This document shows, piece after piece, positions 13,253 to 27,061 of a stretch of DNA of 64,000 nucleotides. Numbering within the stretch: position 1 is the first letter of the stretch; each line of letters starts with the position of its first letter. Origin of the DNA: Pegea sp. RAD2-039. Taxonomy: Eukaryota > Chordata > Thaliacea > Salpida > Salpidae. The DNA lies in contig JAQGEQ010000354.1 of NCBI GenBank assembly GCA_034620365.1, positions 620,001-684,000 on the forward strand, written 5' to 3'. The translations under genes and the position numbers were made by a program. The notes under the pieces were generated by a model, which saw nothing but the letters and a program-made list of their open reading frames with translations, did no database searches and was not told the origin of the DNA.

Positions 13253-13984
13253 AATTTATAATCAACAATTTATCAGCCTACAACATTTAGTTTACTAAAC
13301 ATAGCATCAATATTGATTATAACTACAACTACATTTTGTTATTGCTTTAACTGTTTTGCAAAAAAGTTCGAAAAATATTTCTTCTTCTTCAAAACTTTTT
13401 CACAATTTGATTTTTTGTATAACTAGTTATATATTTATTTTTACGTTAGTATACTTATTTTGTCACAAAATTTTTTATTTTATAATTATCAATTTTGTTT
13501 TCTGTTGATATTATGATAAAATTAATTCCTTTATAAGAGTTGCAACTGTAAAATTAAAAATGTTACCCAGAAAACTTTTTGGATTCATATCTATATTAGC
13601 TTTTATTGGTACATTTTTATTGTTTTTTCTTAACTAAAAATCTTCTGAACAACTTTTAAAGAAATATACCAACTAGTTTTTTGAATTGACTAAAAATATA
13701 AATTAAATAACTTAAAAGTTCATGGAATGACAAGAAAATGAGAATAGTAAAGAAGATAAAACAATTGACTAAAAATTGTTTTGATTATCAAATGAGAATT
13801 AATTTTTTACTAATTGTGTTTTTTGCACAAATTCTTTTTAAATAAAATATCGACTTTTTAAAATAATTTGAGTTATTTAATGGTTTTTGATATAACAATT
13901 TTAAAAGAACTATTGCTACATTACTATAGATATGTGAATAACAATTGAAGTGAAATTGAGTAGTTACAACATTTTTTAATATCA

Positions 13985-14075
13985 TTCAACGAACGACCAC
14001 GCTGTCTGCTAGGGCAGAAATTACGGAAATTCATTTGTTGCCCTTGTTTAAAGCTGTAAATACATGTGCAATCAA
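13985..14075 (-). repeat. Possible truncated SINE relic
   Basis: On the minus strand this stretch has ATTTACAGC followed by TTTCTGCCCTAGCA, both resembling blocks of the SINE body and tail at 12850 and 51681, but it ends differently (ACAGCGTGGTCG). It has no tRNA-like head. It could be a 5'-truncated relative or a related family sharing the tail. Confidence 0.35.
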
Positions 14076-16791
14076 GCGTGAAACCAGAGTTTTCAAAATT
14101 TGTTGAAATTGGTCAGCCCTTATTGGTATAAAATAAAAATTATAAAACTTATTAGCTACCTCCAGGACATTATTAGGTAGTGTAAATTGTTTTGATAACT
14201 GTTATTTAGTTTTAAATAAAACATTAGTTGTTTATTTTTGAATTTTTATAAAAAAGAATATTAAAAGAAAGACATAAACTAACTTTTATTATTTTCTATT
14301 CTGTATGCTATATTCAAATTTTTTAATGCATATAGTATGTTCATTACTGAAAGTATCTATTTTTTTAACAGCAATTACTTTGTAGTTACTAAATAGATTC
14401 GGAAACTAATTTAAAAAATTAAAATTAAAGGCGATATATTAATATAAATGTTGATTTTGAATACATTGTATTTTATTGAAATATTTGTATTTTGTAATAG
14501 TAATCTTATCTACATAAAACTTAATAAAATAACTGAAAAAATTTGAAGAATTTGCAGTTGAAAAAATTTACATATTGATTTCATTTTTAATAGAAAATGT
14601 TTTCAGTTACTTTCAGATACAAATTAATTATTTTAAAACCATCAAAAGTGACATAAAAATAATCAAAATTGGTTTTGTGTGAAATCTAGAAAAATTTATG
14701 ATTTTTTTTATAAGTATGCTGGTAATTAGATTTCAAACTGACAAGTATTACCTCATTGGAAAAATCCTGTAAATGTTTATTTTTGTACAAATAATATTAG
14801 GCAATCAAAAAATTTAGTTGGTATATCTTAATTGATAAAAAATTACAATTTGTCATTAAACTTACTGATTCGAAATAATTTTTTTTGCAAATATTCTATC
14901 TTCAACTTTAAAGATTTAAAAGCTTATGTGAATAAATGTTATTTGAAATTCACAATCTGACTTTTTATAGTATTTTACTGACTTTAATAAGATTTCTAAC
15001 AAAACTTCAGAGTATTTTTGAGCCTTATAAAAATTAGAGTTTAAGCTAAAAAAGCTTTAGAAAAAAATGAACAAAAAACTAACTTAAAAAAATAGCTTTA
15101 AGTATTTAACAAAGGTAGGCTATTACAAAATGTTTTATAACATTTCGATAATTTTTTAGCCTTGAATTGATGAAACTTTAACTGGGGCTTTTATATCTAA
15201 AAAATTAGTTATTTGGTAAGATATAACTGGTAATTATCATTTTTTAATTACATTTTATCGTGATATTTCATTGGGTCAATTTTGCAAAAATATTTTTATC
15301 AACAATTTTGTTTATTTCATCTTAATGTATAACACTACATGTTATTGCTTAAAAATATTTAAGAAGATCACAATAGTAATAAAACAATTTCGCAACAAAT
15401 AATAAAAACAGCTCAATATTTCCTTCAAATCAAATATTTATATATGTACAATGTTTTGTTTGCAAAAACCACTTATAGTTATATGTAAATCAGTTAACTA
15501 TTTGTATTCCTTTCGCCTTACGCTTAGTTTTCATCATACTATTCAATACTCGAAACAAAGTTGAAATAATTTTATCTATATTAGTTTTGTATGATTGCAA
15601 TAAAATGTAGCTTAGTTAGTATTCTTTGGTAACTAGTTGTTCAAATATAGAACAAAATATATATATAAGCCTTAATCATCATTATTGAGTAAAAACTTAA
15701 AAGCACGGTCTGAGAATAATTTGGTTTACTGTTTTGTTTATACAATGAATCATTTGTAATATATCATTGTAAGTACATATAAAGAGAAATGTTTTTAAGC
15801 TTGGTCTAAACATTAGTCATTTTGCATTCTACTTATTCATCTTAATTACTGCCTTTTTGCAAAAATATGCTTATTTACACAACTACAAAATGCTTAAACA
15901 ACTTTTGAACTTGTATATAAAAAACTAAAAGGTTTGATATTCTTAAATTGATAATCAATTTGATTTTCGAAAATGAAATAATATAAAGTTGATTGAATTT
16001 ACAAAAGTAGTTTTATTACATTATTAATTAAATATGAGAAGAAAGTTCAACAAGTTATTAATGAATATGTCAGGTATGATTTTTGAGTAATCCAAAATTT
16101 AAGTAATTAGTTGTAACTACGTGAAACTTTTCGTGTAAATAAACATTTTCTAGTATGACTTGAAAAACCTTTTTTCTGCATATAAAAAGCTGTTTAAACA
16201 TGTTTTTCTCTTTTGCTTAACAGTTGTTAAAATACTTTTATAGCACTTCTTACACACATTTGAAAACCTACTTAGATAAAATTTTTATATATATTGGTGT
16301 CTTTTCGTGACACAGATATTAAAATTAATTTTACTGCTGCATATATCAATTTTATTCAAATCTGTTATCGCTAGAACTATAATAAAGAAATATTCGAAAA
16401 CTATTAACATTAAAACTTTTATTCTACTCTAACTTGAAGTATTGATCAAATATAAAACAAATATGTTTTATGCTGTAATTTAAACAATAAGAAATGAAAT
16501 ACTAGGTAACGAACTTGGATTGATTGTAAAAAAATACTTTTTCATAGTATAAGCAACTGAAAATATTCAATCTTTTACTCAGATGACATTTAGTTACAAA
16601 CTGCAATAAATCGTTGATGTTACATAATCAAAAATGACAACAGTTTTACAAGAAATAATTTAGCAGAAAATTGTTTTACTTTTAATGAAAGAGTTTTCTT
16701 GAAACTGAGAAATATGTCTTTCAGAAGACGTTGAATGACTCAATCGGACTTGATTAGAAGTAAATTTAATAATTTATTTATTGACGTCAAA

Positions 16792-16799
16792 AAAAGCAA
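16792..16799. promoter_or_regulatory. CRE palindrome TGACGTCA
   Basis: Perfect CREB/ATF-type octamer in otherwise featureless AT-rich DNA, about 2 kb beyond the 3' end of the unknown minus-strand gene at 18789. Confidence 0.25.
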
Positions 16800-17202
16800 T
16801 TAAATAGGCTTAAAAGTGATAATGGAGCTACTGAATTTAAAATTCGATGTAACTAATCAATAATAGCCTTGTGGAAAGGTAAAATACATTCAGATAGTCG
16901 AAAATATGGGATTACAAATCTTGTTTCCTGTTCTGAAGAAGTGTCCACAATAAGCAAAAGTAGAGTATTTAAAGTACCAAAAAAGTGGACCTGATTAAGA
17001 TCAATTAGTCAAAGATGTCATTTCAATCAGTGGTATAGCGACATCTGTAAACAAGCTCCCAACTTATTAATTCAAAATTTTAGTCTTTCAGATGCGATAA
17101 AAGTTTCATTTAGCAAAGTAGTTTTAATGACATATTTGTAGAAAATTTATTATAAACTTTAAGATCGATATGGCAAACCTCATTTGCTGGTAGATTTATG
17201 TG

Positions 17203-17233
17203 GTCACTGACCACTGGTACCGTGGTCAGTGAC
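17203..17233. other. 12-bp perfect inverted repeat with 7-nt spacer
   Basis: GTCACTGACCAC (17203-17214) and its reverse complement (17222-17233) flank TGGTACC. The left arm contains a smaller nested palindrome (TGGTCA-C-TGACCA). It could extrude a cruciform or form an RNA hairpin. No flanking element is recognised. Confidence 0.8.
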
Positions 17234-18788
17234 AGTACTGAGTAACTTATAGTTTGTAGATAAACATCTTTCTCACTAAAGATTTAAAGTAAATTGAAGA
17301 GCTTTGAATCAAAGCATGGAACTTTTATTTGAAATTTATAAAGATAAGACATTTTATTTTATATGAAATTTTATTTGCAAAATCTCTTGTAGAAACTAAT
17401 AAAGAGTTTGAGAGAAAACTCAAAAAAGATTGTAGAAAGAGATCAGTATGTTCAATATAAAAGTAAAAATGTCAACAATATCATTATCAATTCTATTGCC
17501 CATCAAAATATGAACATACACATGGGTTAGAGGTAAACCTCTGTGTAGAATCACTGTGTTTTGCAAATGCAGCAACTTCATACAAACAAATGTAGAAAGT
17601 GTAAACGTACAATGGATGTAACAAAGTAATTAGACTATTGCATAGTCCTTGGTGGATAAATTGCATTTTTATCTACGTAATTTATAACTTTTCAGCTATA
17701 CGGCTGCTGGTAAGAAAAACAACTTAAAAAAGCATTCAAAAATTAAAATTCTTATTTTTGGATAAACTTAATTTAACAAAAAATTAATCACACAATAAAG
17801 TTAGGTTTGAAAGTTTATGATACAAACTCATATGGTGAAGGGGTATATGAGTAAGAACATTTCAAGCAATTTATAATAACTGTAAGAAGTGAATTCAAAG
17901 TTAGTTGAACATAAATACACAAGTAACAGTTTTTAGAGTTGGAATTTGTTTTGTATTGGCATAAATGTAATCTTATCAATAATTTTATAAAAATAAAAAA
18001 GTAAACCAGATACAGTAAAGCAATTTTTTTTAAATTACTTTTGCAAAATAGAATGTAGAAAAATAAAACAACAAAAAGATAAAAAGAATTTGTCTAATGT
18101 AAGGTGAACCCAATTTTAGATGTTGAAGTTAATTATATCTGGTTTTAAAGTAAACAGATATTTATAAAGACTATAAATAGAAAAAAGTATAACGATAACT
18201 GTCTAAATTCAATTCACTCTGAATAATTTCAAGATATATATCATCAATATCTTCAATAGGTAACAACATAAATTTGGTATGGATTTTATGGCAGGATTTT
18301 TATGTAAACTAAAAATTACAGAATGTAAGAAATTGAATGGAAGACCTCAGAAGTTACATAATATGAATAATTTCACAATATGAATAATACTATTATTTTT
18401 ATTATAATTCCAAAAAAAAATTTGCTACAAATTTAGGTATAAAAAATAATTTTTATGATAGCAACAAATCATAAAAACAAAATCTGCTTAAAGTTAATTG
18501 TTCCCAAAAATATATAAACTATCCAATTTATAGATATTCAGAATGAGCTTCTTAATAAAAAGATTTCAATATTCTTAAAGCAGAAGCAATAACTAAAAAT
18601 TATTTACTGTTTTACAGAATTTCAAATGATGCAAAACCATTTTCATACCATTCTCAAATATTATCCAAAGCCGTTGTTATCAATATTCTCACTTTGACAT
18701 AAATAAATGGATGAATTCAGAATTATACTTTATAAAACAATATTATCAATGTAAGTATCAAAAATTTCTAAAAACATTAAATTAAGGT

Positions 18789-19628
18789 TTATGATGTAAT
18801 TTTCTTAAAGTTAACAAATGTATTATTTAAGTCAATAGAAACATTACACTCTTGTGAAGAAGTACTTGGACACCAAGGCATGTCATCTGATATACTAGAT
18901 CTTGCCCCTAAATTAAGTTCTGAAATGCTATTTACCATTGACTTTACAGGCATCAATATTGTAGTTGATTTAGCTGTTGATAATGTTTCAATATGATCAT
19001 AACATTCAATGTCTTTTGTTGTTGAGTGATTGCTTTTGCTTGAACATTTTAAAGTAGATGATGACTCTGCGTTTGATGGTTTCTCTTTTATAGAAGAATC
19101 AAAATTTAGTTTAGTTCTACGCCGCTTTGCAAATGCTTCTGTAGTCTTAGATGTTACATCATCATCACGTTTTCTTTTTGGAGAAGACATACTTTTTGGA
19201 GATGGTGGTAAACATACGTCAGGAAGCTCATAAGAAGAATGGGCTTGCTGCTTTTCTGGTGGTTGGGTGTTTGTAGAGCTTGTTTCAGAAAACTTCACTA
19301 TTTGTTCAACACTACATCTATTTCCATCATGTAAAGACTCTGATAAAGCATTTAAATCAGATAAAGAAATTTGAGGCAAAGGAGGAACTAGTCCTTCTTG
19401 ATGTACAGATTCTTCCATAGGAATAGCTTCAGGGTCAAAGAGATTATTAGTTGGATAAAGACTACTTGATCTGGATTCTGCTCTTGTTACCATCTCCAAA
19501 GACAACCGGTTTAAAGTGGCGCTAAAAATTGCTTCTTTACGAAAGTCAGGGCAGTTTGAGTGCTTATTAGCTTCTTTTTTTTCAATAGTATCAAACCAAA
19601 GTTTATCTAGATTACTGTCATCAGCCAT
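18789..19628 (-). CDS. Unrecognised 279-residue nuclear-type protein
   Basis: An open frame of 280 codons whose composition looks like real protein; I do not recognise its family. The preferred start is the ATG at 19628 (MADDSNLDKLWF). The frame stays open to an upstream ATG at 19700, but that extension is hydrophobic and low-complexity, and a TTTAAAG splice-acceptor-like sequence lies between. Visible content: an N-terminal amphipathic segment with FRKEAIFSATLNRLSLEM; a Pro/Ser-rich middle with CDK-like sites (PPSPKSMSSPKRKR); a bipartite basic nuclear-localisation-like region KRKRDDD...KRRRTK; a Ser/Thr-rich C-terminal half; and an end reading DMPWCPSTSSQ. It could be a whole intronless gene or the last coding exon of a longer one. 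A small nuclear regulator is inference only. Confidence 0.55.
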   Translation of the reverse strand: MADDSNLDKLWFDTIEKKEANKHSNCPDFRKEAIFSATLNRLSLEMVTRAESRSSSLYPTNNLFDPEAIPMEESVHQEGLVPPLPQISLSDLNALSESLHDGNRCSVEQIVKFSETSSTNTQPPEKQQAHSSYELPDVCLPPSPKSMSSPKRKRDDDVTSKTTEAFAKRRRTKLNFDSSIKEKPSNAESSSTLKCSSKSNHSTTKDIECYDHIETLSTAKSTTILMPVKSMVNSISELNLGARSSISDDMPWCPSTSSQECNVSIDLNNTFVNFKKITS

Positions 19629-22600
19629 AATTTTCTTTAAACCAAAAAATTTAGACTTTAAAAATACAGCCAATAAAGTAAAATTTAGACCTAAGAACAT
19701 AATAAAAAATATATTTTGTAAACAAGCTATTTACTAAACTAAAAACAAACTAATGAGAAAAAAAGAAACAAAATTTAATAGAACTGATAAAATTATTACT
19801 AAATTGTGTTTTAACAAACATTAAAAAAATATGTATAATAAAAAAAAACTTAATTAGACACAAAAATTGTGTAAGGCTACTTTTGTAATTTTATAAAAAA
19901 ATCTTAATTGTTTATTTTCCTATTAGGTTTTTTATAATATTCTATCAATAAAGTTAACACATAATAAAAAAATATTCTATTTATATAGAATAAATGGTTA
20001 GTTTATACTTTAAAATTATTTGTTACTTATTTGGCATTACAATAAAACATAATTTAAACAAATAAATGGAAAATATTACAATATAATTAATAAACTAAAT
20101 ACAATAATAAAAAATAAGAAATAAACAACTCCTAAATGTATTTATAGCTTAATTTATAATTTGTTAAATGTAAAACAACACCTTATGAAATGCTATAATG
20201 TAAACTAAAAGTTACAAGAATTTCTAAATTATATACTTTTTGAAATTTTTAAAGAAAGGATACATTGATTTACAGTAGAATATATGATTTAATGTATAAA
20301 ATAAAACAACTAATTTAAATATATACGTTGAAGTATGTTTTATTTAGAAAACAACCTCAAAACAAAGATTAGAAGGTAATCAAAAGAATAAACAAAAGTT
20401 TTATTTCTAAAAAAAGCTTGATTAACTATTAACTAGATAAAAATCTATAAAACATTTAAAATATAAATATCATTAAAGTATTCAAATAAATATAACTTTA
20501 TCTAAGTAGTCATCAAAAAGTGAAATTTAAGATAAACAGAAAAATATGTTTATGTAACATCAAAACTAATTACTTTCAAGATTTAATGAAAAATTAACTA
20601 CAAAATATGTTGTCTGAGTAATGCTTGCTTAAAAGATATCCCTGAAATGATTATATTTTAAACTAAATATTATACTTATTATATAAATAACAAATTATGA
20701 TATTCTATATTTAGTATTAGAAATATTATATCTGTAGCTATTATCAATCAATTACTAAATCTGATACTAGAAGTTGCAAGCAAACTACCTTCTATTATAT
20801 TATTGTTATTTATCAACTTTTAGTTATTTTTACAAGAAAATAAAAACACACAAATAAATATTATGCAATTAAAAAGCCGAAGCATTGCCGAATGTTTACA
20901 ACGGCATTCCAATTAGTAGCCCTCTGCTTCCATTGAATTAAACAATAAAACGGTAAAAACATAGAAACAGTATAAAAGATTTACTCACAATCTTCAAGAC
21001 AAAGCAGTGAAAAGGAAAATAGTGATATAAATATTTTAAGCATCAGATCAGTTAACACTTTAAAAATTATAAAACTAAAGTAAATTACTTACATTTAACT
21101 CAGTTTAGACTTAGTTCATTCAGATTACTCAGTAAAAAATAAATTTTCTGCAAACACTTTTATGAAATAATGAATAAAAATATTATATTCAAGATATAGT
21201 TGGCAAGGAGTCTTATAGGCCTGTTTAGTAATAACTACGCTAGCAAGAAAATCTTTTAATTTTAAATTCAAGACCTTGGTAAAGTATATTTGTTGAATAT
21301 ATTTTTTGGAGTATATGAGCTTTTGTTATATATAGCCAAAATATTGTATCATGCAGGTAATGATTTTTTGAAATTCTTGATTTTATGTATATATATTGAG
21401 TTGAAATTAAAGGAAGATATTTAGCTATCCACAATTATCTAATGCTTTATTTATTAAACATTACTATTGTTTATTTAGGTTATATTGAGTAATTTTTTTG
21501 TATAATTTTAGGTCTATTTTATACAAATCTTTAGAAATACCTGTGAAATTTGATCATAAAATTTTTATTTAATATAATAGAAGAAACAATACGAACAAAT
21601 GAGAAAAGATGAATTTGCAGACAAGAAAGTAGGTTGTAGCAATCGTAAAAATTAAAGATTATAGATTTAAAAGACATGAGTTTGAATATTTATAAGAAAA
21701 TAACACAAATTACAACTTTATGAGCTCTTTTTGTATAACATTTTTGTTTGAAAGCTTTAGCCATTTGAGTTTGAACTTTGAGAACCAAAGCAAGGCTATT
21801 TTAACAATTTTTGATAGCAGCAAAAGTTTAAGAAGCAGCACAATTACAAAACTATACTGTTTGATAGAGATTGTTTTAAAATATATCTAGCTTATAAATA
21901 GGAATTGATGTTTTTCATAATTATAAGTAATTGAGATTATTGGGAGTACTTCAAGGCATACACACGAAGAAAGGCACTGCGAACAACATACCAAGAAAAT
22001 ACAACAAAATGAAAAATATAAATATGGAATCATGGTTTTTTGTCATTTTATTTGGCACATTAGGGATTAAATTACCGCTCTATAAGAAGGAAAATGCTAT
22101 ACTTTATAGTGCTGATTCAATTCGAAATACTAAAGTAGTGTGATCAGCGTATAGAAGTTTACGAACTATGTATGGAAAGTTTGAATTTCAAACCTTTGGC
22201 GTCTTAAGTTGAATAAGCAGCAATCATAGCGGTACCTAAAATCTTTTTACGGTACCCACCTGTTTTTGTCCTCAAGGCTACTGGTTGCTTGTTTATGTTT
22301 ACATGCTAAGCTAATAAGTAGTTATCAAAGTTTTTTTAAGTAGTTAGTGTTTATTTAATGTAATTACGAGTTCGATTTCAGGGTAATATTCTTTACTATA
22401 TGCCTGAAAATACGGTGTTCGTATTTTTTTGAATAATCTTATTAACATTAAATGTATTTCTTTTAGTCTTAGCAATTTAAGTAAATTTAAAAGTCGCTAT
22501 TTTTTTAATATACCAACTCTTCAACACATTTTATTTTTAGACCATTTTTTCCATACTACCCAAGGTATTATGAATGAACAACGTGTGGAAAGCTTGATTG

Positions 22601-23269
22601 TTACTCTTATAAATCTGACTCTTTTAATTTTAAAATTAATTTATACATTCGGTAAAAGATCACATCAGTTTGTTTTATAGTTATAAAACTAGGTTTCAAG
22701 GTGTATGAATAGTCAATATTTTAGCATTTGGTTAAAACGCATGTTAGCCATAGAGATAAGTAATCGTTTATTTTTAATAAGTAAAGGAAAGTTTGAAATA
22801 AAGTACTTTTTGGTACAATCTATGTTTACTATTTAAATTATCACAAGTTTCAATAAAAATACTTTGAAATAAAGTTATTTGTTTTTATAATCAATGGAAA
22901 TATATTTTTGATACTTATAAGTTTTCTTACTTCGTTTTTATTACAAAAATTATTTAAATTTTATGATTATTTTCATCTTTAAAAAATGAATTGTAATATT
23001 TTAAGCGACAAAATTGATTTCCAAACAACTTTATTGAACAATAAACTTGTGATTTATGGTTTAATTTTGCATGCATTTAGTCATTTAATTTATCAAATAG
23101 ATTGAATTTAAAAAAGACTTAGTAATTATAGTTTTATTTAGTTATAAATTGTATTCTTGTTTAATTTAAGTATTTATTTTTTGTTTGTAGTTGTAGCTTG
23201 AAGATTATTTTGTTCATTTTCACCAAAAGTTAATCAATAAAGTTATATTTACAATATATAAAATACTAA
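19629..23269. other. Intergenic region between divergent genes
   Basis: About 3.6 kb between the minus-strand unknown gene and plus-strand OTUD3, so both promoters should lie here. Near 20879-20930 is a small GC-richer patch that can pair (GAAGCA/TGCTTC outside, TGCCG/CGGCA inside) and might be a 5' exon or structured element. A less AT-rich patch with GGTACC pairs lies near 22230-22260. The open frames at 21931-22143 and 22429-22680 have no recognisable product. Confidence 0.45.
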
Positions 23270-26200
23270 ATGGGTAAAACTGTTCAAAACAAAAAAAATT
23301 CAGAAAGGCCAACTAGGAGAACTAAAAAAAATAAATTTGTAAGTTATATTTTATAGTTATGATTACTTAATTAGTAAATAGAAATATTTAAAATGTATTT
23401 GTTACACATTTGTTATTTGATTTTAATTAATATTGAAACAATTGATTCAACATTATACTATTGGTTTGTATATCATTTAGTGAAAACTTGTTTAGTTTGA
23501 TGAAGACTAATTTTTTTCTAGATTTTTATAATAATAGTAATTTTTTAGACTTTATAAAGAAAAAAAGTTTATAATTTTTTTTGTATAACTTCTTTTTAAT
23601 ATATTGATTTTAATTGTTTTATTAATCTATGTTTTAGTATGAAAGTTCATATCTTAAAGATGATGAAAATTTTTCTGAATTTTCAAAACAATTAGAAGAA
23701 ATGGGATTAAAATTGAGAGATATTCCCGGAGACGGGTCTGTATTTATTTCATTTTAAAGCCTTTAATTCTTTTTAATATTGTTATTAAAGTTTTTTGTAT
23801 ACTTTTGTTGTGAATCCTTAGTTTCCTTAAAAATTAGATGCTTTTTTATTTTATCTATTAATATATAGATTGTATTATAAAAACTTATTCAGTATTCTTT
23901 TAATTGTTAAAATTAAAAAAATTAAATTCTCTCTTTCATAAATTTATTCTATGATTATGCCTAGTAATATGTAAAATAATTAACTAAATGCTTGGTAATA
24001 ATAAGCTTCTCTAACTAAAGATCTTCAGTTTTACATATAACCATTTAATTAATTCTATTATTGATTTCTTATCACTACCCTCAAACTAAAATTTGCTTTA
24101 TTTAAAATTCTAATAATTGTGAACTTTGTTGAACTTAATCTTTTTTAAAGTAAATTGATATATTGTAGTTTTTAACAGAATTTGATAAATATTTATATTG
24201 TGGCTATAAAGTTGATGAACATTTCAGTAATAAATTTTTAGAAATTGTCTATTTCGTGCCCTTGGAGATCAATTGAAAGGTAAACAGTCAAATCACCTGC
24301 AGCTTCGACAGGAAACTGTGAGCTACATGGTTGCTCACAGAACAGATTTTGAGCCTTTTGTTGCTGATGACTGCTCTTTTAGTGACCATAGTAAGTTAAA
24401 AAAATGATTTTATTGAATTTTATTCAGTTCTTTTTAGTTAAAGAACTTCGACTTGATGGTACATATGCTGGTAATGATGCAATTGTTGCCTTTGCAAGAA
24501 AATTTGAAGTAAATGTCATCATACATCAGTTGAATGAAGCAATTCTGGCTGTAAGCTTGATGGTTTAATTGATTTTATCTAAATTTATTTGTATGTTTTC
24601 GAAGCTCCAAGAATGTTGACAAATTTATTCTTTGTTGTAAGAAATAATCACTATTTCCTGTATGTTTTGTTTTGCTTACGTTTTAGTTGGTGTCATTTTA
24701 ATTCTGTTTAGTTTTTGATGACGAAGCAAGTCATGTAATCTTATTAAAGGGTTTTTTCTGAAATTTACAAGATCTGAAAACTTCCTGGATTTTCTTTCAG
24801 CATCTTTAACCTAATTTCAAGATCTTGATGGAAAATGTCCCTATCGCTCGCTAAATTATCTTTTCAATTTAATTTCCACTGGAGCTAAAAGCACAATTTA
24901 GAAATAAAATTAGATTAATGCTAATTTACCAGATTATTCGCTTTTATAAATTTATCTAAATATCTAACCACTTTTAAACGTTCAGAAAGTTTCAAAATAA
25001 TCTTTACTTTTAGAAATATTTTTCTTCTTATAATAATAAAGAATTATCTGAACAATTATACTAGTGTTTTTGAATTGTATTTACAAATATTTTTTTATTT
25101 TTCTATAAAACTTCTGCTTCTAATAAAAGTAATTCTGTTCCCTAAAATTGATTTGAAATAACATCTTCACATTTATTTCCTTCTATGGGTTCTTATTTTA
25201 TTCTAAGTTCTGTGCTTGCAAGTTTAAAAAAGCATCACTGCTCATATTGTGGTGACATTCTACTTATCTTGTAAATCAGCTGTTATTTACCTGTTCAAAT
25301 TATAAATAGATAAACGGCGTAAAGAATAAATCAAAGAGCACTCGTCAACTTCATATATCTTATCATAATGGTGATCATTATTCAAGTGTCAGAAAAATTG
25401 GAGATGAGACAAATCAACCAAATGACATTCAACTTGTCGTGAGTCATCTTCAAATTGTTCAGTTACAAGTTAACCTCTAAACTTCAATCAATTTTCTTTT
25501 CAGTCTGATTCTGAACAAAAAGCAGATACGAGCAGACATTCTTTAAGAAACATAATTAAACAAGTGAAAACTGCAACTGGAATCAAAGTAAATGATTGAT
25601 CTTTAGACTTATGACTTTTTGAAACTCATTCAACAACAAATTCATCATCAGGATGAACAATTAATAAAAAAAACTTTTCATGAATGCGATGATAATGTGG
25701 AATACACAATTAGCGTTATCCAGCAGTGGCCTGAACAAACCCTAGGTTAGTTTTACTCCTTGTAAAACAGTAAAAGCGAATTGATATTAACAGAAGCATC
25801 TATTACGATAGATTAGTTTAAGTAAATTAGAGTAAGCTAGATTTTAAATCAGTGAATTCAATTAGGTTTTTAATACTTTAAAGATTTTGTCAACTGAACA
25901 TGAGCTTTTATACACTTCAATTTTTTCGAATTACTTAAAAATATCATTGGTGTTAAAAAGCGATAAACTTTTTGTAGAAAATCTCTAAAACTTTTTCAAC
26001 ATCATTGTTACATTTTATTCAAACAGATGAGTACGTTGAAACGTCTAAAAATGATAAGAACACCTCAGATATTTCCTCTGCTAAATCATTCAAACATAAT
26101 AAAGTAAAAATAAACTTGTTTATTTTCAAGTTTCATTTAGCGTTTTAAAAAAACACTTTTATATTTTATCTGATAATCATCTAATAAGTCTTATTATGTT

Positions 26201-26363
26201 TTAGAAAAATCAAAAACTAAGAAGAAAAGAAACAAAAAAAGAAAAAAAAGTAAAGTTAAGTGAAAAAAATCGAAAACAGGTAAAAGAAGAGAACATATTA
26301 GGGCAATCAGAACCATCCGCCTCTGATTATGTGGTAGAAAGATTGGCTGTTTTAAGAATTTGA
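23270..26363 (+). CDS. OTUD3: OTUD3-type OTU deubiquitinase, 9 exons
   Basis: Cysteine protease that removes ubiquitin from substrates; vertebrate OTUD3 stabilises proteins such as PTEN. Exons: 23270-23338, 23638-23735, 24242-24390, 24438-24550, 25310-25438, 25504-25587, 25652-25745, 26027-26103, 26205-26363. All are GT-AG and the frame is preserved, giving 323 residues (human about 398). The OTU core follows the human order: [18 protein letters not shown] with catalytic D55 and C58; [24 protein letters not shown]; and [12 protein letters not shown] with catalytic H166. A UBA-like segment follows ([14 protein letters not shown]...ISVIQQW). A Lys/Arg-rich tail ends [10 protein letters not shown], resembling human OTUD3. 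The start ATG begins MGKTVQNKK, preceding a basic stretch as in the human protein. AATAAA motifs lie about 265 bp beyond the stop. Confidence 0.94.
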
Positions 26364-27061
26364 TGTTTTTTTTTCAATTAATTTATGCCAATGTCTTGCT
26401 TCTTTTTTATATTTGGAATGACTCTTTTTTCATCGATGATTTTACTGTACTTTTAGTGGAGTATTTTTGTTGTGTTTTCGTATATAGGTCTCAGAGTTCT
26501 AGAAAATCTATTTTTTGACACAATTTCATTGAAACAAATCTAATAAAAGATTTTTATAAAGGTTTTCAAAATAATTAAACTTTTTCAAAATATCTGAATA
26601 TCAAAAAAACATTAATTATTGTGTTTGAATAAAATCGGACGAATAAAAATAAAACATTTTTATTTTGTGTTTTACAGATAAAAAGTTTCTTTTTCAAAAT
26701 TAAACAAAAACTTGTTCTGTTTAGTGATATAGAAGAGATTTAATCCTTAAATCTGAACAAATTTATGATAACTTGATCACTCTAAAAGTTAACAAGCTCA
26801 AATTTTGACGTTTAATTTTTTAAGCTAAAACCAACGTAAATATAGAAAATATTCTCATTTAAAAGCTATTTAATAATATATCAAATCTTTGTAATAAAAA
26901 AGTGATTTCATCAAAACAAATCAAACTTATATCATTAAATAAAGAATCGTTTTATCACAGGAATCTTTAAAATTTATCAGAAATTTAATTTCAATAAAAA
27001 TAGTCTAGTTATTAGAATGTTTTTTTGATAAGCTCTTAACTCCCACGATATTTAGCAAATA

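Larger units (their letters stand above)
7899..18788. other. Gene-poor AT-rich interval with repeats
   Basis: About 10.9 kb upstream of DYRK2 with no convincing coding exon on either strand; the longest open frames are isolated and low-complexity. It holds the minisatellite at 8173, the diverged repeat at 11930, the GC-richer island at 12300, the SINE at 12850, a possible SINE relic near 13990 and the hairpin at 17203, all listed separately. The part next to 7898 should carry the DYRK2 promoter, but I recognise no core element. Confidence 0.6.

Noticed and set aside
16741-17100. Faint hints of a transposon-like reading frame
   Set aside because: Fragments are short and broken and no family motif can be defended.
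20879-20930. Small GC-richer pairing patch as a microRNA or structured RNA
   Set aside because: The arms pair only in two short separated blocks, not as a continuous hairpin; listed only as a note in the intergenic entry.
25588-25606. Possible 19-bp micro-intron in OTUD3
   Set aside because: The frame stays open from an AG at 25606, but using the acceptor at 25651 (64-bp intron) aligns the UBA-like segment with OTUD3 without a gap, so the longer, ordinary intron is preferred.
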